From positions 545,690 to 609,689 of the forward strand of contig CANMVS010000002.1 in assembly GCA_947501445.1 (NCBI GenBank): 64,000 nt of DNA. The letters are read 5' to 3'. Position numbers and translations under genes: made by a program. The notes under the pieces were generated by a model. The model searched no databases and was not told the origin of the DNA. It worked only from the letters and a program-made list of their open reading frames with translations. Every line of letters begins with the position of its first letter. Positions within the stretch are counted from its first letter, which is position 1. This DNA comes from an uncultured Rhizobiaceae group bacterium (GTDB taxonomy: Bacteria; Pseudomonadota; Alphaproteobacteria; Rhizobiales; Rhizobiaceae). Positions 44,397 to 53,203 of this stretch are shown here, piece after piece.

Positions 44397-46217
44397 GTGT
44401 CAAACCCAAAAAGACCGCAATCCCCGCGAAACGCCAATCGGCAAAACGCGAGGATAAACAAAGGGGTTTATCAAATGGGAGGTTCAAGCGCGCAAGACCT
44501 GACGGCACCGTCGGGAACAAAAACAGAAATTCTTCAGACACTGTCATTTCTGGAGGATTTTGGTGACGAGCTGGAAGGTGTCGTCGATGTTTATGCGCCG
44601 AATCCATATTTCCGCATGTCCTTACATTTGATCCGCAGTCACTTCGAAGCCAAGACCGTCACCCCCACATCATTGATTGGTGAAGCAGGCGTTCCCTATG
44701 CCACCGCAACACGCCGTATGAAAGAGATGGTCGATTCAGGGCTGCTGGAACTGCGCCCGCGCACCCGAACCGGCAAAACCTTTTCAGTTCATCCAAGTCC
44801 GAAACTACTGGACTCCTGGATGCGACTAACGACCCGTATAAAGCGACTGGCGGAACAAAAGTTTGAGCTGGCAGACAGCACGACCGGGAACAATGATTAC
44901 TACTATGGCAGTTCGTACCTTGCTGCGCAGACCATACCGCCACTGCAGGTTCTGCCCGAACCGCTGAAAATTGCGGGGGGCATTCGTGTTCTTGTCCATG
45001 GCGATCCAACATTCATGGTTATGGACGCGCTCAAACGGCAGTTTGAAAATGTCATCGGCACCCAGATACATCAACGGGCATTTTCCATTGACCGGCTGCA
45101 CGAAGAACTATTGAAAAATGCCGTGCGCAAAACAAGCCGCTACGACATTGTTGCTGTTGACTTGCCCTGGGTCGGCGAACTCGTCGAAAAAGGCATATTA
45201 ATGCCGCTGGATGAGGCTTTTGACCTGCAGCGCCTCGACCCGGCGGATTTTCACACTGCAGGCTGGAAGGCTGCCCATTGGGGTGGACGCGCCTATGGCG
45301 TCCCGGCTCAAACGACACCCGAACTGCTGTTTTATCGCAAGGACATGTTTGCCGAAGCGGGCATTGAGCCACCGGCAACGACCGACGATCTGCTTGCGGC
45401 GGCAGAAAAACTGCATGATCCCATACATGGTCGCTATGGCATCGCCTGGAACGCTGCACGCGGGACAGCTCTCGGGCATACGTTCCTGATGACGCTGGCT
45501 GATTTCGGCGCGTCCATACTTGATCTGGAGGAAAATGCCGGCGGCTACAACACCGACAATCTGCACAAGGGTGGCTACCGTGTTCTGATCGACACTGAAA
45601 AGGGCCTTGCAGCGGCTGAATATCTGATGGCGCTGCTGCAGTTCTCACCGCCAGGCATCCTGTCGATGTCATGGTATGAGCGCGTCCGGCCCTATGCGGC
45701 GGGTAATATTGCCCTGGCCTATGGCTACACCCTGCTTGCACCCTATTTTGAGTTGGACCCTTCATCCCCTGCGTCCGATCAAACCGGATATCTTGCCCAC
45801 CCGACCGGCCCCGGTGCATCACCGGTCGCACCGGTGGGTGGATATGTCATGTGTATTCCTGCCAATATCGCGGCGGAGCGGATCGAGCCTGCCGTTGAGG
45901 CGTTGATCGCCTTCACCTCACCGGAAGCGCAAAAGCTCTATGTGCAAAACGGCAGCCGTACCAACTCCAGATATTCCGTTGGCTCGGATCCGGAAGTGCG
46001 GCGCACCTCGACAATTTTTGAAGCCGTGGACGCCATGTCATGGCGGGACGAACTGCAGTTCTGGCCGCGTCCGCCAATCCCTGAAATCAGCGACATCATT
46101 CACATATGCGGAGAAGAGCTTCACGACATGCTGCGCGGTATCGTCTCTCCGCGCGAGGCACTTGCCAAGGCTCAGGCGCGCGCTGACAAAATCATCACCC
46201 AATCTGGTCTTACCTAA
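44397..46217 (+). CDS. One-component regulator: winged HTH fused to solute-binding-protein domain
   Basis: 606 residues. Residues about 60-155 form a winged helix (T-P-T-S-L-I-G-E-A-G-V-P-Y-A-T-A-T-R-R-M, then a wing ending F-S-V-H-P-S). Residues about 190-606 resemble family 1 extracellular solute-binding proteins: Y-D-I-V-A-V-D-L-P-W, V-P-A-Q-T-T-P-E-L-L-F-Y-R-K-D, G-I-E-P-P-A-T-T-D-D-L. No signal peptide is present, so the binding domain must sense ligand in the cytoplasm. GTG 44397 with GGAGGT 4 bases upstream is the best start; ATG 44475 is the alternative. It probably controls both divergent operons. Confidence 0.82.
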   Translation: MSNPKRPQSPRNANRQNARINKGVYQMGGSSAQDLTAPSGTKTEILQTLSFLEDFGDELEGVVDVYAPNPYFRMSLHLIRSHFEAKTVTPTSLIGEAGVPYATATRRMKEMVDSGLLELRPRTRTGKTFSVHPSPKLLDSWMRLTTRIKRLAEQKFELADSTTGNNDYYYGSSYLAAQTIPPLQVLPEPLKIAGGIRVLVHGDPTFMVMDALKRQFENVIGTQIHQRAFSIDRLHEELLKNAVRKTSRYDIVAVDLPWVGELVEKGILMPLDEAFDLQRLDPADFHTAGWKAAHWGGRAYGVPAQTTPELLFYRKDMFAEAGIEPPATTDDLLAAAEKLHDPIHGRYGIAWNAARGTALGHTFLMTLADFGASILDLEENAGGYNTDNLHKGGYRVLIDTEKGLAAAEYLMALLQFSPPGILSMSWYERVRPYAAGNIALAYGYTLLAPYFELDPSSPASDQTGYLAHPTGPGASPVAPVGGYVMCIPANIAAERIEPAVEALIAFTSPEAQKLYVQNGSRTNSRYSVGSDPEVRRTSTIFEAVDAMSWRDELQFWPRPPIPEISDIIHICGEELHDMLRGIVSPREALAKAQARADKIITQSGLT

Positions 46218-46230
46218 CGAGGAGGAAATC

Positions 46231-47034
46231 ATGGACCCCAATCGCCTAAAGGGTAAAAACATTCTGATAACCGGTGCCGCTCAGGGCATGGGGGCCACCA
46301 ACGCTGAACATTTTGCTGAACAGGGTGCCAATGTGTGCCTGGGTGATGTCGACCTAGCCATGGCGCAAACCGTGGCCGAGCGCATCAATGCGCGTGGCAA
46401 CGGCAAGGCAATTGCCGTCAGGATGGATGTCACCAAACGCGAGGACAACGCAAGCGCTGTTGCTGCAACGGTTGAAGCCTTTGGTTCCATTAACATTGGT
46501 GTTTTCAATGCCGGCCTGAACAAGCCGCGCTTCTTTATGGACATCGACGAGGACAATTGGGACCTCATCATGAATGTCAACACCAAGGGCATGATGCTTG
46601 GGATGCAGGAAGTAACCCGGCAAATGATCGCGCAGGGACCGCAGGAACATGTCTACAAGCTGATCAATGTGGGCAGCGTCGCCTCGCGTAAACCCCTTGA
46701 GGATGTGACCGTTTACTGCACATCCAAATATGGTTGCCTTGCTTTGACCCATTGCGGCGCCGTTGCCCTGGCAAAACACAATATTACCGTGAACGGCTAT
46801 GCGCCGGGCGTTGTCAAAACACCGCTTTGGGAACAACTCGACAAGGATCTTGTCGAAATCGGTTTCAAAGACCGTGCGGGCCAGGCCTTTGATGATATCG
46901 CCGAAATCCTGGCACTCAAAAAGGTCTCCTATCCGGACGATATCAAGGGCACCGCTGCGTTTCTGGCCAGTCACGACAGCGACTATATGACCGGTCAGAT
47001 GATCCACATCGATGGTGGCTGGGTCATCCAATAA
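46231..47034 (+). CDS. SDR oxidoreductase downstream of HTH-SBP regulator
   Basis: 267 residues: I-T-G-A-A-Q-G-M-G cofactor motif, N-A-G-L-N-K-P near 90, V-G-S-V-A-S-R-K and Y-C-T-S-K catalytic residues, and M-T-G-Q-M-I-H-I-D-G-G-W at the C-terminus. GAGGAGG precedes ATG 46231, 13 bp after the regulator stop. It is a paralogue of the SDR at 42359-43156. Likely a sugar or polyol dehydrogenase of the imported compound. Confidence 0.9.
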   Translation: MDPNRLKGKNILITGAAQGMGATNAEHFAEQGANVCLGDVDLAMAQTVAERINARGNGKAIAVRMDVTKREDNASAVAATVEAFGSINIGVFNAGLNKPRFFMDIDEDNWDLIMNVNTKGMMLGMQEVTRQMIAQGPQEHVYKLINVGSVASRKPLEDVTVYCTSKYGCLALTHCGAVALAKHNITVNGYAPGVVKTPLWEQLDKDLVEIGFKDRAGQAFDDIAEILALKKVSYPDDIKGTAAFLASHDSDYMTGQMIHIDGGWVIQ

Positions 47035-47105
47035 CAACAAAGGGCAGCCGACCTTCCCATACTTCACAAGATTCAACGCGGGCACGCATCGCGAAAGAGG
47101 CTATC

Positions 47106-48416
47106 ATGGCTCAACCAAACATCTCCGCGCTCAATCCGCGCATCCTGCAACCGGGTGATATTGATCCCAATTGGCGATGGGACAAACATATCCCATCATC
47201 CGGCCATATGGCCGTGGATTTCGAGCGCCGCGTCGACCATGATCGCCTGCGCCGCTATCGGCTGTCTCGCGCCAAAGACGCACTGAAAAAATCCAACCTC
47301 GGCTCCATGCTGATGTTCGATGTCAACAACATCCGCTACGTTTCAGGAACCAAGATTGGCGAATGGGAGCGAGACAAAATGTGCCGTTTCTGCCTGCTCG
47401 CTGGCGATGACGAACCCTATGTGTGGGACTTTGGTTCTGCGGCGGTGCATCACCGCGAATATTGCGACTGGCTGGACCCGGAGCGCATGTTGGCCGGTGT
47501 TGTTGGCATGCGCGGCACCATCCCGCCAAGCTTTGGTCTGATGAAACGCTATGCTGAGGAGATTGCAGGGCTGATCAAAAAAGCCGGCATGGCAGGCATG
47601 CCTGTGGGGGTGGATTACGCCGAAACGGCGATGTTTTTTGCTCTTCAGGAGGCGGGCCTGAATGTTGTTGATGGCCAGCAGGTCATGTTGAGCGCGCGTG
47701 AGATCAAAAACATCGACGAAATACAGCTGCTGAACCAGGCCGCAAGCATGGTGGATGGCGTTTACCACATGATCTATGAGGAGCTGAAACCCGGTATACG
47801 TGAAAACGATATCGTCGCCATGTCCAACAAGCTGCTCTATGAAATGGGCTCGGATGATGTGGAAGCAATCAACGCCATCTCCGGTGAGCGGTGCAACCCG
47901 CATCCGCACAATTTTACCGACCGTCTCATCCGTCCGGGCGATCAGGCTTTCTTTGATATTCTGCAATCCTATCAGGGCTATAGAACCTGTTATTACCGGA
48001 CATTCAATGTGGGCTTTTCGACCCCTTGTCAAAACGATGCCTATGTAAAGGCGCGTGAATGGATTGATGCGTCCATTGAAGCCATCAAGCCGGGTGTTTC
48101 AACCGATGAAGTTGCCGGAAAGTGGCCCAAAGCTGAAGACTTTGGCTTTCCCGATGAATTGTCGGCCTTTGGGTTGCAATTTGGCCATGGATTGGGTCTG
48201 GCGCTGCATGAGCGCCCCATCATCAGCCGCGCAGTATCCTTGGACAACCCGATGGAAATCAAGACCGGCATGGTCTTTGCACTCGAAACCTATTGTCCGG
48301 CCACCGACGGTTATTCTGCAGCACGGATTGAGGAAGAAGTCGTTGTAACCGACACGGGTTGCAAGGTGATTTCGCTCTTCCCGGCGCAGGATCTGCCGAT
48401 CGCCAACCGCTACTGA
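47106..48416 (+). CDS. M24-family protein (creatinase/prolidase fold) with altered metal site
   Basis: 436 residues. The N-terminal creatinase domain includes M-L-M-F-D-V-N-N-I-R-Y-V-S-G. The C-terminal pita-bread domain has G-H-G-L-G-L-A-L-H-E-R-P and R-I-E-E-E-V. In metal-dependent members two Asp lie 11 residues apart; here F-F-D is followed 11 positions later by Cys, so a ligand is missing. This resembles metal-free creatinase more than prolidase. Relatives include Xaa-Pro peptidases, ectoine hydrolases and the DMSP lyase DddP, so hydrolysis or lysis of a small nitrogenous or sulfonium compound is possible. The function here is unassigned. Confidence 0.8.
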   Translation: MAQPNISALNPRILQPGDIDPNWRWDKHIPSSGHMAVDFERRVDHDRLRRYRLSRAKDALKKSNLGSMLMFDVNNIRYVSGTKIGEWERDKMCRFCLLAGDDEPYVWDFGSAAVHHREYCDWLDPERMLAGVVGMRGTIPPSFGLMKRYAEEIAGLIKKAGMAGMPVGVDYAETAMFFALQEAGLNVVDGQQVMLSAREIKNIDEIQLLNQAASMVDGVYHMIYEELKPGIRENDIVAMSNKLLYEMGSDDVEAINAISGERCNPHPHNFTDRLIRPGDQAFFDILQSYQGYRTCYYRTFNVGFSTPCQNDAYVKAREWIDASIEAIKPGVSTDEVAGKWPKAEDFGFPDELSAFGLQFGHGLGLALHERPIISRAVSLDNPMEIKTGMVFALETYCPATDGYSAARIEEEVVVTDTGCKVISLFPAQDLPIANRY

Positions 48417-48436
48417 TGCCCTGCAAACTTGTCCCC

Positions 48437-48468
48437 CCGGAGGCGCGCCGGGGTGGACCTTTTTTTGA
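48437..48468 (+). terminator. Intrinsic terminator or attenuator between M24 and E1-alpha genes
   Basis: CCCCGG (48437-48442) pairs with CCGGGG (48450-48455) and is followed by seven T (48462-48468), a rho-independent layout. It ends 10 bp before the E1-alpha start, so readthrough or a further promoter would be needed for the dehydrogenase genes. Confidence 0.6.
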
Positions 48469-48477
48469 GATCGAGCG

Positions 48478-49467
48478 ATGAGCCCAGTACCAGCCAAAAC
48501 CAACACTGAAGACTACATCCGCATGTACACACAGATGGTGCGTATCAGAGCGTTTGAAGACAACGCCAACCAACTCTACCTGTCAGCAAAAATGCCCGGT
48601 TTGACACATATGTACTCCGGCCAGGAAGCCGTAGCCGTTGGCATGTGTGAAGCCCTGGAAGACAGCGACAAGATTACATCAACACACCGGGGCCATGGGC
48701 ACTGCGTTGCCAAAGGGGCAGACTTCCAGCAGATGTTCTGCGAACTGCTCGGCAAGGAAGAAGGTTATTGTCGCGGCAAGGGCGGCTCCATGCATATTGC
48801 CGACCAAAGTCACGGCAATCTGGGTGCAAATGCCATTGTTGGCGGGTCAATGGGCATCGCAACGGGAGCAGCTCTAACGGCAAAACGCCTTGGCAAAGAC
48901 GATGTGACCGTGTGCTTTTTTGGCGATGGCGCCACAGCCCAGGGTCTTTGGTACGAGGTTATGAATATGGCTGCACTTTGGAAATTACCCGTCATCTATG
49001 CCTGTGAAAACAATGGTTATTCTGAATATACAAAGACCCACGAAATAGCTGCGGGCAGCCTGACGGCGCGCGCCGAAGCCTTTGGTATGGAGGCTTTCAA
49101 CGTTAATGGACAGGATGTTCTGGCGGTCAACGCACTCACGCAAAAGCTTGTTGCCCGTTGCCGAATGGGTGAAGGCCCGTTTTTCATCGAGCTGAAGACC
49201 TATCGCTACCACGGTCACCATGTGGGCGATATCAACCGGGAATATTACAGGTCGAAAGACGAAGAGGCCCATTGGAAGAGCGAACACGACCCGATCACCA
49301 ATTTTGGCGAATGGATGCTCAGCGAAGGCATCGTCAATGAAGACGAACTGGGCACGATCAGTGACGCGGTCATGGCGGATGCCGAAGCAGCCGTGGCCTA
49401 TGCGCTGGATGCAAAATACCCCAATGAAGCTGAAGTCGACATGCACGTTTTTGCACCCAATGCGTAA
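48478..49467 (+). CDS. 2-oxo-acid/acetoin dehydrogenase E1 component, alpha subunit
   Basis: 329 residues of the PDH E1-alpha/AcoA type. The ThDP motif is F-F-G-D-G-A-T-A-Q-G ... C-E-N-N, with R-G-K-G-G-S-M-H-I-A phosphorylation-loop-like region and T-H-R-G-H-G-H. With E1-beta it decarboxylates a 2-oxo acid or cleaves acetoin-like substrates and transfers the acyl group to a lipoyl domain. Length is nearer to AcoA than PdhA. Neighbours E1-beta, a lipoyl protein and an aldehyde dehydrogenase follow within 60 bp of one another. Confidence 0.9.
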   Translation: MSPVPAKTNTEDYIRMYTQMVRIRAFEDNANQLYLSAKMPGLTHMYSGQEAVAVGMCEALEDSDKITSTHRGHGHCVAKGADFQQMFCELLGKEEGYCRGKGGSMHIADQSHGNLGANAIVGGSMGIATGAALTAKRLGKDDVTVCFFGDGATAQGLWYEVMNMAALWKLPVIYACENNGYSEYTKTHEIAAGSLTARAEAFGMEAFNVNGQDVLAVNALTQKLVARCRMGEGPFFIELKTYRYHGHHVGDINREYYRSKDEEAHWKSEHDPITNFGEWMLSEGIVNEDELGTISDAVMADAEAAVAYALDAKYPNEAEVDMHVFAPNA

Positions 49468-49476
49468 GGAAATATC

Positions 49477-50472
49477 ATGCGAGAGATAACGCTGTCCAAA
49501 GCCGTCAATGAGGCGATCGCCGAAGAGATGCGGCGCGATGAAACGGTATTCCTGCTGGGCGAAGATGTTGCAGAGGCAGGCACGCCGTTCAAAATCCTGT
49601 CCGGTCTTGTGGAGGAATTCGGCACCGAAAGGATCATCGATACGCCAATCGCAGAACCCGGGTTCATGGGCATTGCGGTTGGTGCGGCAATGACCGGCAC
49701 CCGGCCGATTGTTGATCTGATGTTCGGTGATTTTTTGTTTCTGGTGATGGACCAACTGTGCAATCAGGCTGCAAAGACGCACTATATGTCGGGTGGCAAA
49801 TTGAATGTCCCGCTTGTGCTGCGCACGAACCTTGGGGCAACACGGCGCTCCGCGGCGCAGCACTCACAGTCGCTGCATGCGCTGGTTGCGCATATTCCCG
49901 GTTTGAAAGTCGCCCTGCCCTCATCCGCCTATGAAGCCAAGGGTCTGTTGAAGAGTGCCATTCGTGACAACAACCCTGTTGTCATATTTGAAGACAAGTT
50001 GATGTATCAGGACAAGGCTGAGGTGCCAGAAGAAGAATACCTCATTCCATTTGGCGTCGCGAACATCAAACGACCGGGCACAGACATTACGCTTGTCGCC
50101 ACATCCTCGATGGTTCAGGTCGCTGAAAAAGCCGCTGGCATACTCAATTCCGACGGCATCAGCGCTGAGATCATCGATCCGCGCACCATCGTGCCATTGG
50201 ACGAAGAAACAATCCTGAACTCGGTACGCAAAACATCGCGGGCGATGGTTATCGATGAAGGTCACCAAAGCTATGGTGTTACCGCCGAGATCGCCAGCCG
50301 GATCAACGAAAGGGCGTTTTATCATCTGGATGCGCCGGTGATCCGGATGGGTGCAATGGATGTACCGGTGCCGTTCTCTCCGGCACTGGAAGATTTGACC
50401 GTTCCAACGCCCGAGGGCGTTGCCCACAATGCGCGCAAACTGGTGCGTGGGGAGCTGGTCCATGCCGCATGA
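49477..50472 (+). CDS. 2-oxo-acid/acetoin dehydrogenase E1 component, beta subunit
   Basis: 331 residues of the AcoB/PdhB type: E-A-I-A-E-E-M-R-R-D-E, L-L-G-E-D-V-A-E, G-I-A-V-G-A-A-M-T-G, P-L-V-L-R-T-N-L-G. It forms the alpha2-beta2 E1 with the upstream gene (9-bp gap). Its stop overlaps the start of the lipoyl protein gene by 11 bp, indicating coupled translation. Confidence 0.92.
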   Translation: MREITLSKAVNEAIAEEMRRDETVFLLGEDVAEAGTPFKILSGLVEEFGTERIIDTPIAEPGFMGIAVGAAMTGTRPIVDLMFGDFLFLVMDQLCNQAAKTHYMSGGKLNVPLVLRTNLGATRRSAAQHSQSLHALVAHIPGLKVALPSSAYEAKGLLKSAIRDNNPVVIFEDKLMYQDKAEVPEEEYLIPFGVANIKRPGTDITLVATSSMVQVAEKAAGILNSDGISAEIIDPRTIVPLDEETILNSVRKTSRAMVIDEGHQSYGVTAEIASRINERAFYHLDAPVIRMGAMDVPVPFSPALEDLTVPTPEGVAHNARKLVRGELVHAA

Positions 50473-51493
50473 CGTCATCATGCCCGCGCTTGGAATGACG
50501 CAGGATACGGGCAAACTCGTCAGTTGGCTGAAAAACGAAGGCGACCCGGTCAAGGTCGGGGACATTCTGTTTGAGGTAGAAACCGACAAATCAACGATGG
50601 AAGTTGATGCTCAGGCTGAAGGTTTTTTGACCGGCATTTGCGCAGCGGCAGGCGATGATGTTCCGGTCGGAAACGTCATTGCGCTGATATCGCAAACGCC
50701 GGGTGCTGCGACACCCGCAGAAAAAACTGTCAGGCAAGCCCAGGAGGCCGAAGCAACGCCCGCTACCGATGTGCCCTCACCAGTTGACAGGGCACATGAA
50801 CCAATTGAGCAAACAATTGTTGCCGTACCACCCACAGGCGACAGGATACTCGCGTCACCAAAGGCCAAACGTATTGCTGCCGAACTGGGTCTGGATCTGA
50901 GCGATCTGGCACGGACGGGGCACGCCCAGCCCTATCATTTTGCTGACATTGAGGTTTTGAAATCACTGGCTGCGCGCGCCGCATCGGCCCTGCCCTCAAC
51001 GGATGTTCAGCCGGCCGATGCCTCCCGCTTCCTGGCACTTGAGGCAAGAACCAAGGGTCTGAATGCGTTCCTTGAATGGATGCAAACGGACGGAAATATC
51101 CGGCTGGAGACACCGCATGTGTGGGCCAGTTATGCCGCCGCCTGCCTGCGAAAAGCAACACAGGCTGAGGATACAGTTTTATCACTGCGCGTCACTCGCC
51201 TTGACGGCACCACTGCCTCCTTTCTGGATGCGGACAGACAACGACTTTCGAAAATGGTTTCATCCGATGACGAAGCGACGCCCGATTTCATTGTAAGAGA
51301 CATAACCGACAATCCGATCACCCAAATGCGGCTGGGTGCACGCGAGGCACCGGTTCTGACTATTGCAAAATCAAAAAAACACTATCTGCTTTCGCTTGAA
51401 TTCACGTCCCGGCAAATGACCGATGATCAGGCAATCGCGTTCATGCTCGACTTTTGCGCACGCCTGAACGATCCCCTCAAACATGTTTTATAA
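50462..51493 (+). CDS. E2-like lipoyl protein with degenerate acyltransferase domain
   Basis: 343 residues: an N-terminal lipoyl domain (lipoyl Lys43 in E-T-D-K-S-T-M), a Pro/Ala/Thr linker, a peripheral-subunit-binding domain (A-S-P-K-A-K-R-I-A-A-E-L-G near 138), then a shortened acyltransferase-like domain of about 140 residues. The usual catalytic D-H-R-x2-D-G reads T-S-R-Q-M-T-D, so the active-site His is lost. It may serve as a lipoyl carrier or scaffold rather than an acyltransferase. No dihydrolipoamide dehydrogenase (E3) gene is nearby. ATG 50462 is set by the lipoyl-domain N-terminus. Confidence 0.82.
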   Translation: MPHDVIMPALGMTQDTGKLVSWLKNEGDPVKVGDILFEVETDKSTMEVDAQAEGFLTGICAAAGDDVPVGNVIALISQTPGAATPAEKTVRQAQEAEATPATDVPSPVDRAHEPIEQTIVAVPPTGDRILASPKAKRIAAELGLDLSDLARTGHAQPYHFADIEVLKSLAARAASALPSTDVQPADASRFLALEARTKGLNAFLEWMQTDGNIRLETPHVWASYAAACLRKATQAEDTVLSLRVTRLDGTTASFLDADRQRLSKMVSSDDEATPDFIVRDITDNPITQMRLGAREAPVLTIAKSKKHYLLSLEFTSRQMTDDQAIAFMLDFCARLNDPLKHVL

Positions 51494-51507
51494 GGTTGGC
51501 CAGTGCC

Positions 51508-52938
51508 ATGAAATACACAGATCTCTACATCAATGGTGAATGGCTCAATGGCACTGGCGGTGAGCGTTTCGACGTATACAATCCTGCAACTGAAGATGTG
51601 ATCGCCTCAGTTGCATCAGCCGACATGGCCGATGCAGACAAAGCGCTGGACGCGGCCGAAACCGCCATGAACGATTGGAAATGCCGTACGCCGCGTGCGC
51701 GCGCTGAAGTGCTGCGCAAGGCTTTTGAATTATTCACAGCACGCCTGCCGGAATTTGCCCGCATTATCACCCTTGAAAACGGCAAGGCCAGTGCGGATGC
51801 CATGGGCGAAGCGGCCTATGCGGCAGAATTCTTTCGCTGGTTTTCGGAAGAGGCCGTCCGTGCTGACGGCATGATAACCCATGCACCCGCATCCGGTGCA
51901 CGCATTGTTGTCCAGCATAAACCGGCTGGCATCGCCGTTCTGGTGACACCGTGGAATTATCCGGCAGCCATGGGCACACGCAAAATCGCCCCTGCCCTTG
52001 CCGCCGGCTGCGCGGTCATCATCAAGCCCGCGTCCGAAACACCGCTCACCATGCTGGCGCTTATGCCGCTGCTTGAAGAAGCGGGCGTGCCAAAGGGCCT
52101 CATCAATGTGCTGCCGTCAAAAAGGACCGGCGCACTTGTCGACCACCTGTTGCACGACCCGCGCGTGCGGGTGGTTTCCTTCACAGGCTCAACCGGCGTT
52201 GGGCGCAAGCTGCTGCATTCAGCGGCAGACCAGGTACTCAAACCGGCTATGGAACTTGGCGGTAACGCCCCGCTCATTGTCTTTGAGGATGCCGATATCG
52301 AAAAGGCTGTCCAGGGTGCGATGCTGGCAAAAATGCGTAATCTGGGCGAAGCCTGCACGGCCGCCAACCGTTTTTATGTGCACGAACAGATCGCCGATGA
52401 ATTCAGCAGCAAATACTCAATCGCCATGGGCAAACTGAAAGTCGGTAATGGCCTCAACACCGATGTGGATGTTGGCCCGCTGGTCAATGCCGAGACACGC
52501 GACAAGGTCGCAGCCTTTGTCGATGACGCGGTTGCAAAAGGTGCCCGGATTTTATTGGGTGGCAGGCCGATGGATGGCAAAGGGTTTTTCTATCCACCTA
52601 CTGTTTTGACCAATGTCACAGAAGACGCCGATTGCGTCGGCGATGAGATTTTTGGCCCTGTTGCCGCCATACAGACTTTTACAGATCAGGAAGACGTGAT
52701 CCGCCGTGCCAATGATACGGAGTACGGGCTGGTGGCCTATGTATTTTCAGAGGACTTTAAACGCGCCATGCAGGTTTGTGAACGGTTGGAATACGGCATG
52801 GTTGGCCTCAATCGCGGTCTGGTTTCCGACCCCGCCGCACCATTTGGCGGTGTCAAACAATCAGGCCTTGGCCGTGAGGGTGGGCACGAAGGCATGCTGG
52901 AATTCATGGAGACACAATATATTGCAGCCGATTGGTGA
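51508..52938 (+). CDS. NAD(P)-dependent aldehyde dehydrogenase (succinate-semialdehyde type)
   Basis: 476 residues: V-T-P-W-N-Y-P, F-T-G-S-T-G-V-G, catalytic Glu in E-L-G-G-N-A-P and catalytic Cys in G-E-A-C-T-A-A-N-R, ending G-G-V-K-Q-S-G-L-G-R-E-G-G. It is closest in look to succinate-semialdehyde/glutarate-semialdehyde dehydrogenases. It follows the E2-like gene by 14 bp and ends the operon. It probably oxidises an aldehyde formed from the imported sugar or polyol. Confidence 0.92.
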   Translation: MKYTDLYINGEWLNGTGGERFDVYNPATEDVIASVASADMADADKALDAAETAMNDWKCRTPRARAEVLRKAFELFTARLPEFARIITLENGKASADAMGEAAYAAEFFRWFSEEAVRADGMITHAPASGARIVVQHKPAGIAVLVTPWNYPAAMGTRKIAPALAAGCAVIIKPASETPLTMLALMPLLEEAGVPKGLINVLPSKRTGALVDHLLHDPRVRVVSFTGSTGVGRKLLHSAADQVLKPAMELGGNAPLIVFEDADIEKAVQGAMLAKMRNLGEACTAANRFYVHEQIADEFSSKYSIAMGKLKVGNGLNTDVDVGPLVNAETRDKVAAFVDDAVAKGARILLGGRPMDGKGFFYPPTVLTNVTEDADCVGDEIFGPVAAIQTFTDQEDVIRRANDTEYGLVAYVFSEDFKRAMQVCERLEYGMVGLNRGLVSDPAAPFGGVKQSGLGREGGHEGMLEFMETQYIAADW

Positions 52939-52949
52939 CATGAATGGGT

Positions 52950-52985
52950 CGACCCTCTCCCGGAATTTGTGCCATTTCCAAATTG
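52950..52985 (+). repeat. Possible solitary IS end
   Basis: CGACCCTCTCCC followed by GGAATTTGTGCCATTTC resembles the two IS3-family ends at 63487 and 63819 (shared CGAYCCTCTCCC, then GxxCCA). No transposase sequence adjoins it. The rest of the gap 52939-53203 holds nothing else I can support. Confidence 0.3.
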
Positions 52986-53203
52986 GCCTGCGTGCGATTG
53001 CTACAGCACTAAAATACACTGGGACAGCACACTCGAGGTCGGATGCACCCAAGTGTGCAGAGCAGAAAGTTTGGTTTGGGTAAACACTGTTGCACCGAGC
53101 ATCACAGCAAACAAACTCGACAAAAAGACAGAAGACAAACCACAATTGACGGATATGTGACGATAAGACCGCTAGCTATTCTCATTCGCTGCGCTGAAAG
53201 CCT

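Noticed and set aside
47106..48416. DMSP lyase DddP
   Set aside because: It shares the M24 fold and an M-F-D-x-x-N-I-R-Y motif, but the metal-site segment differs and this family has many other activities, so the specific name is not supported.
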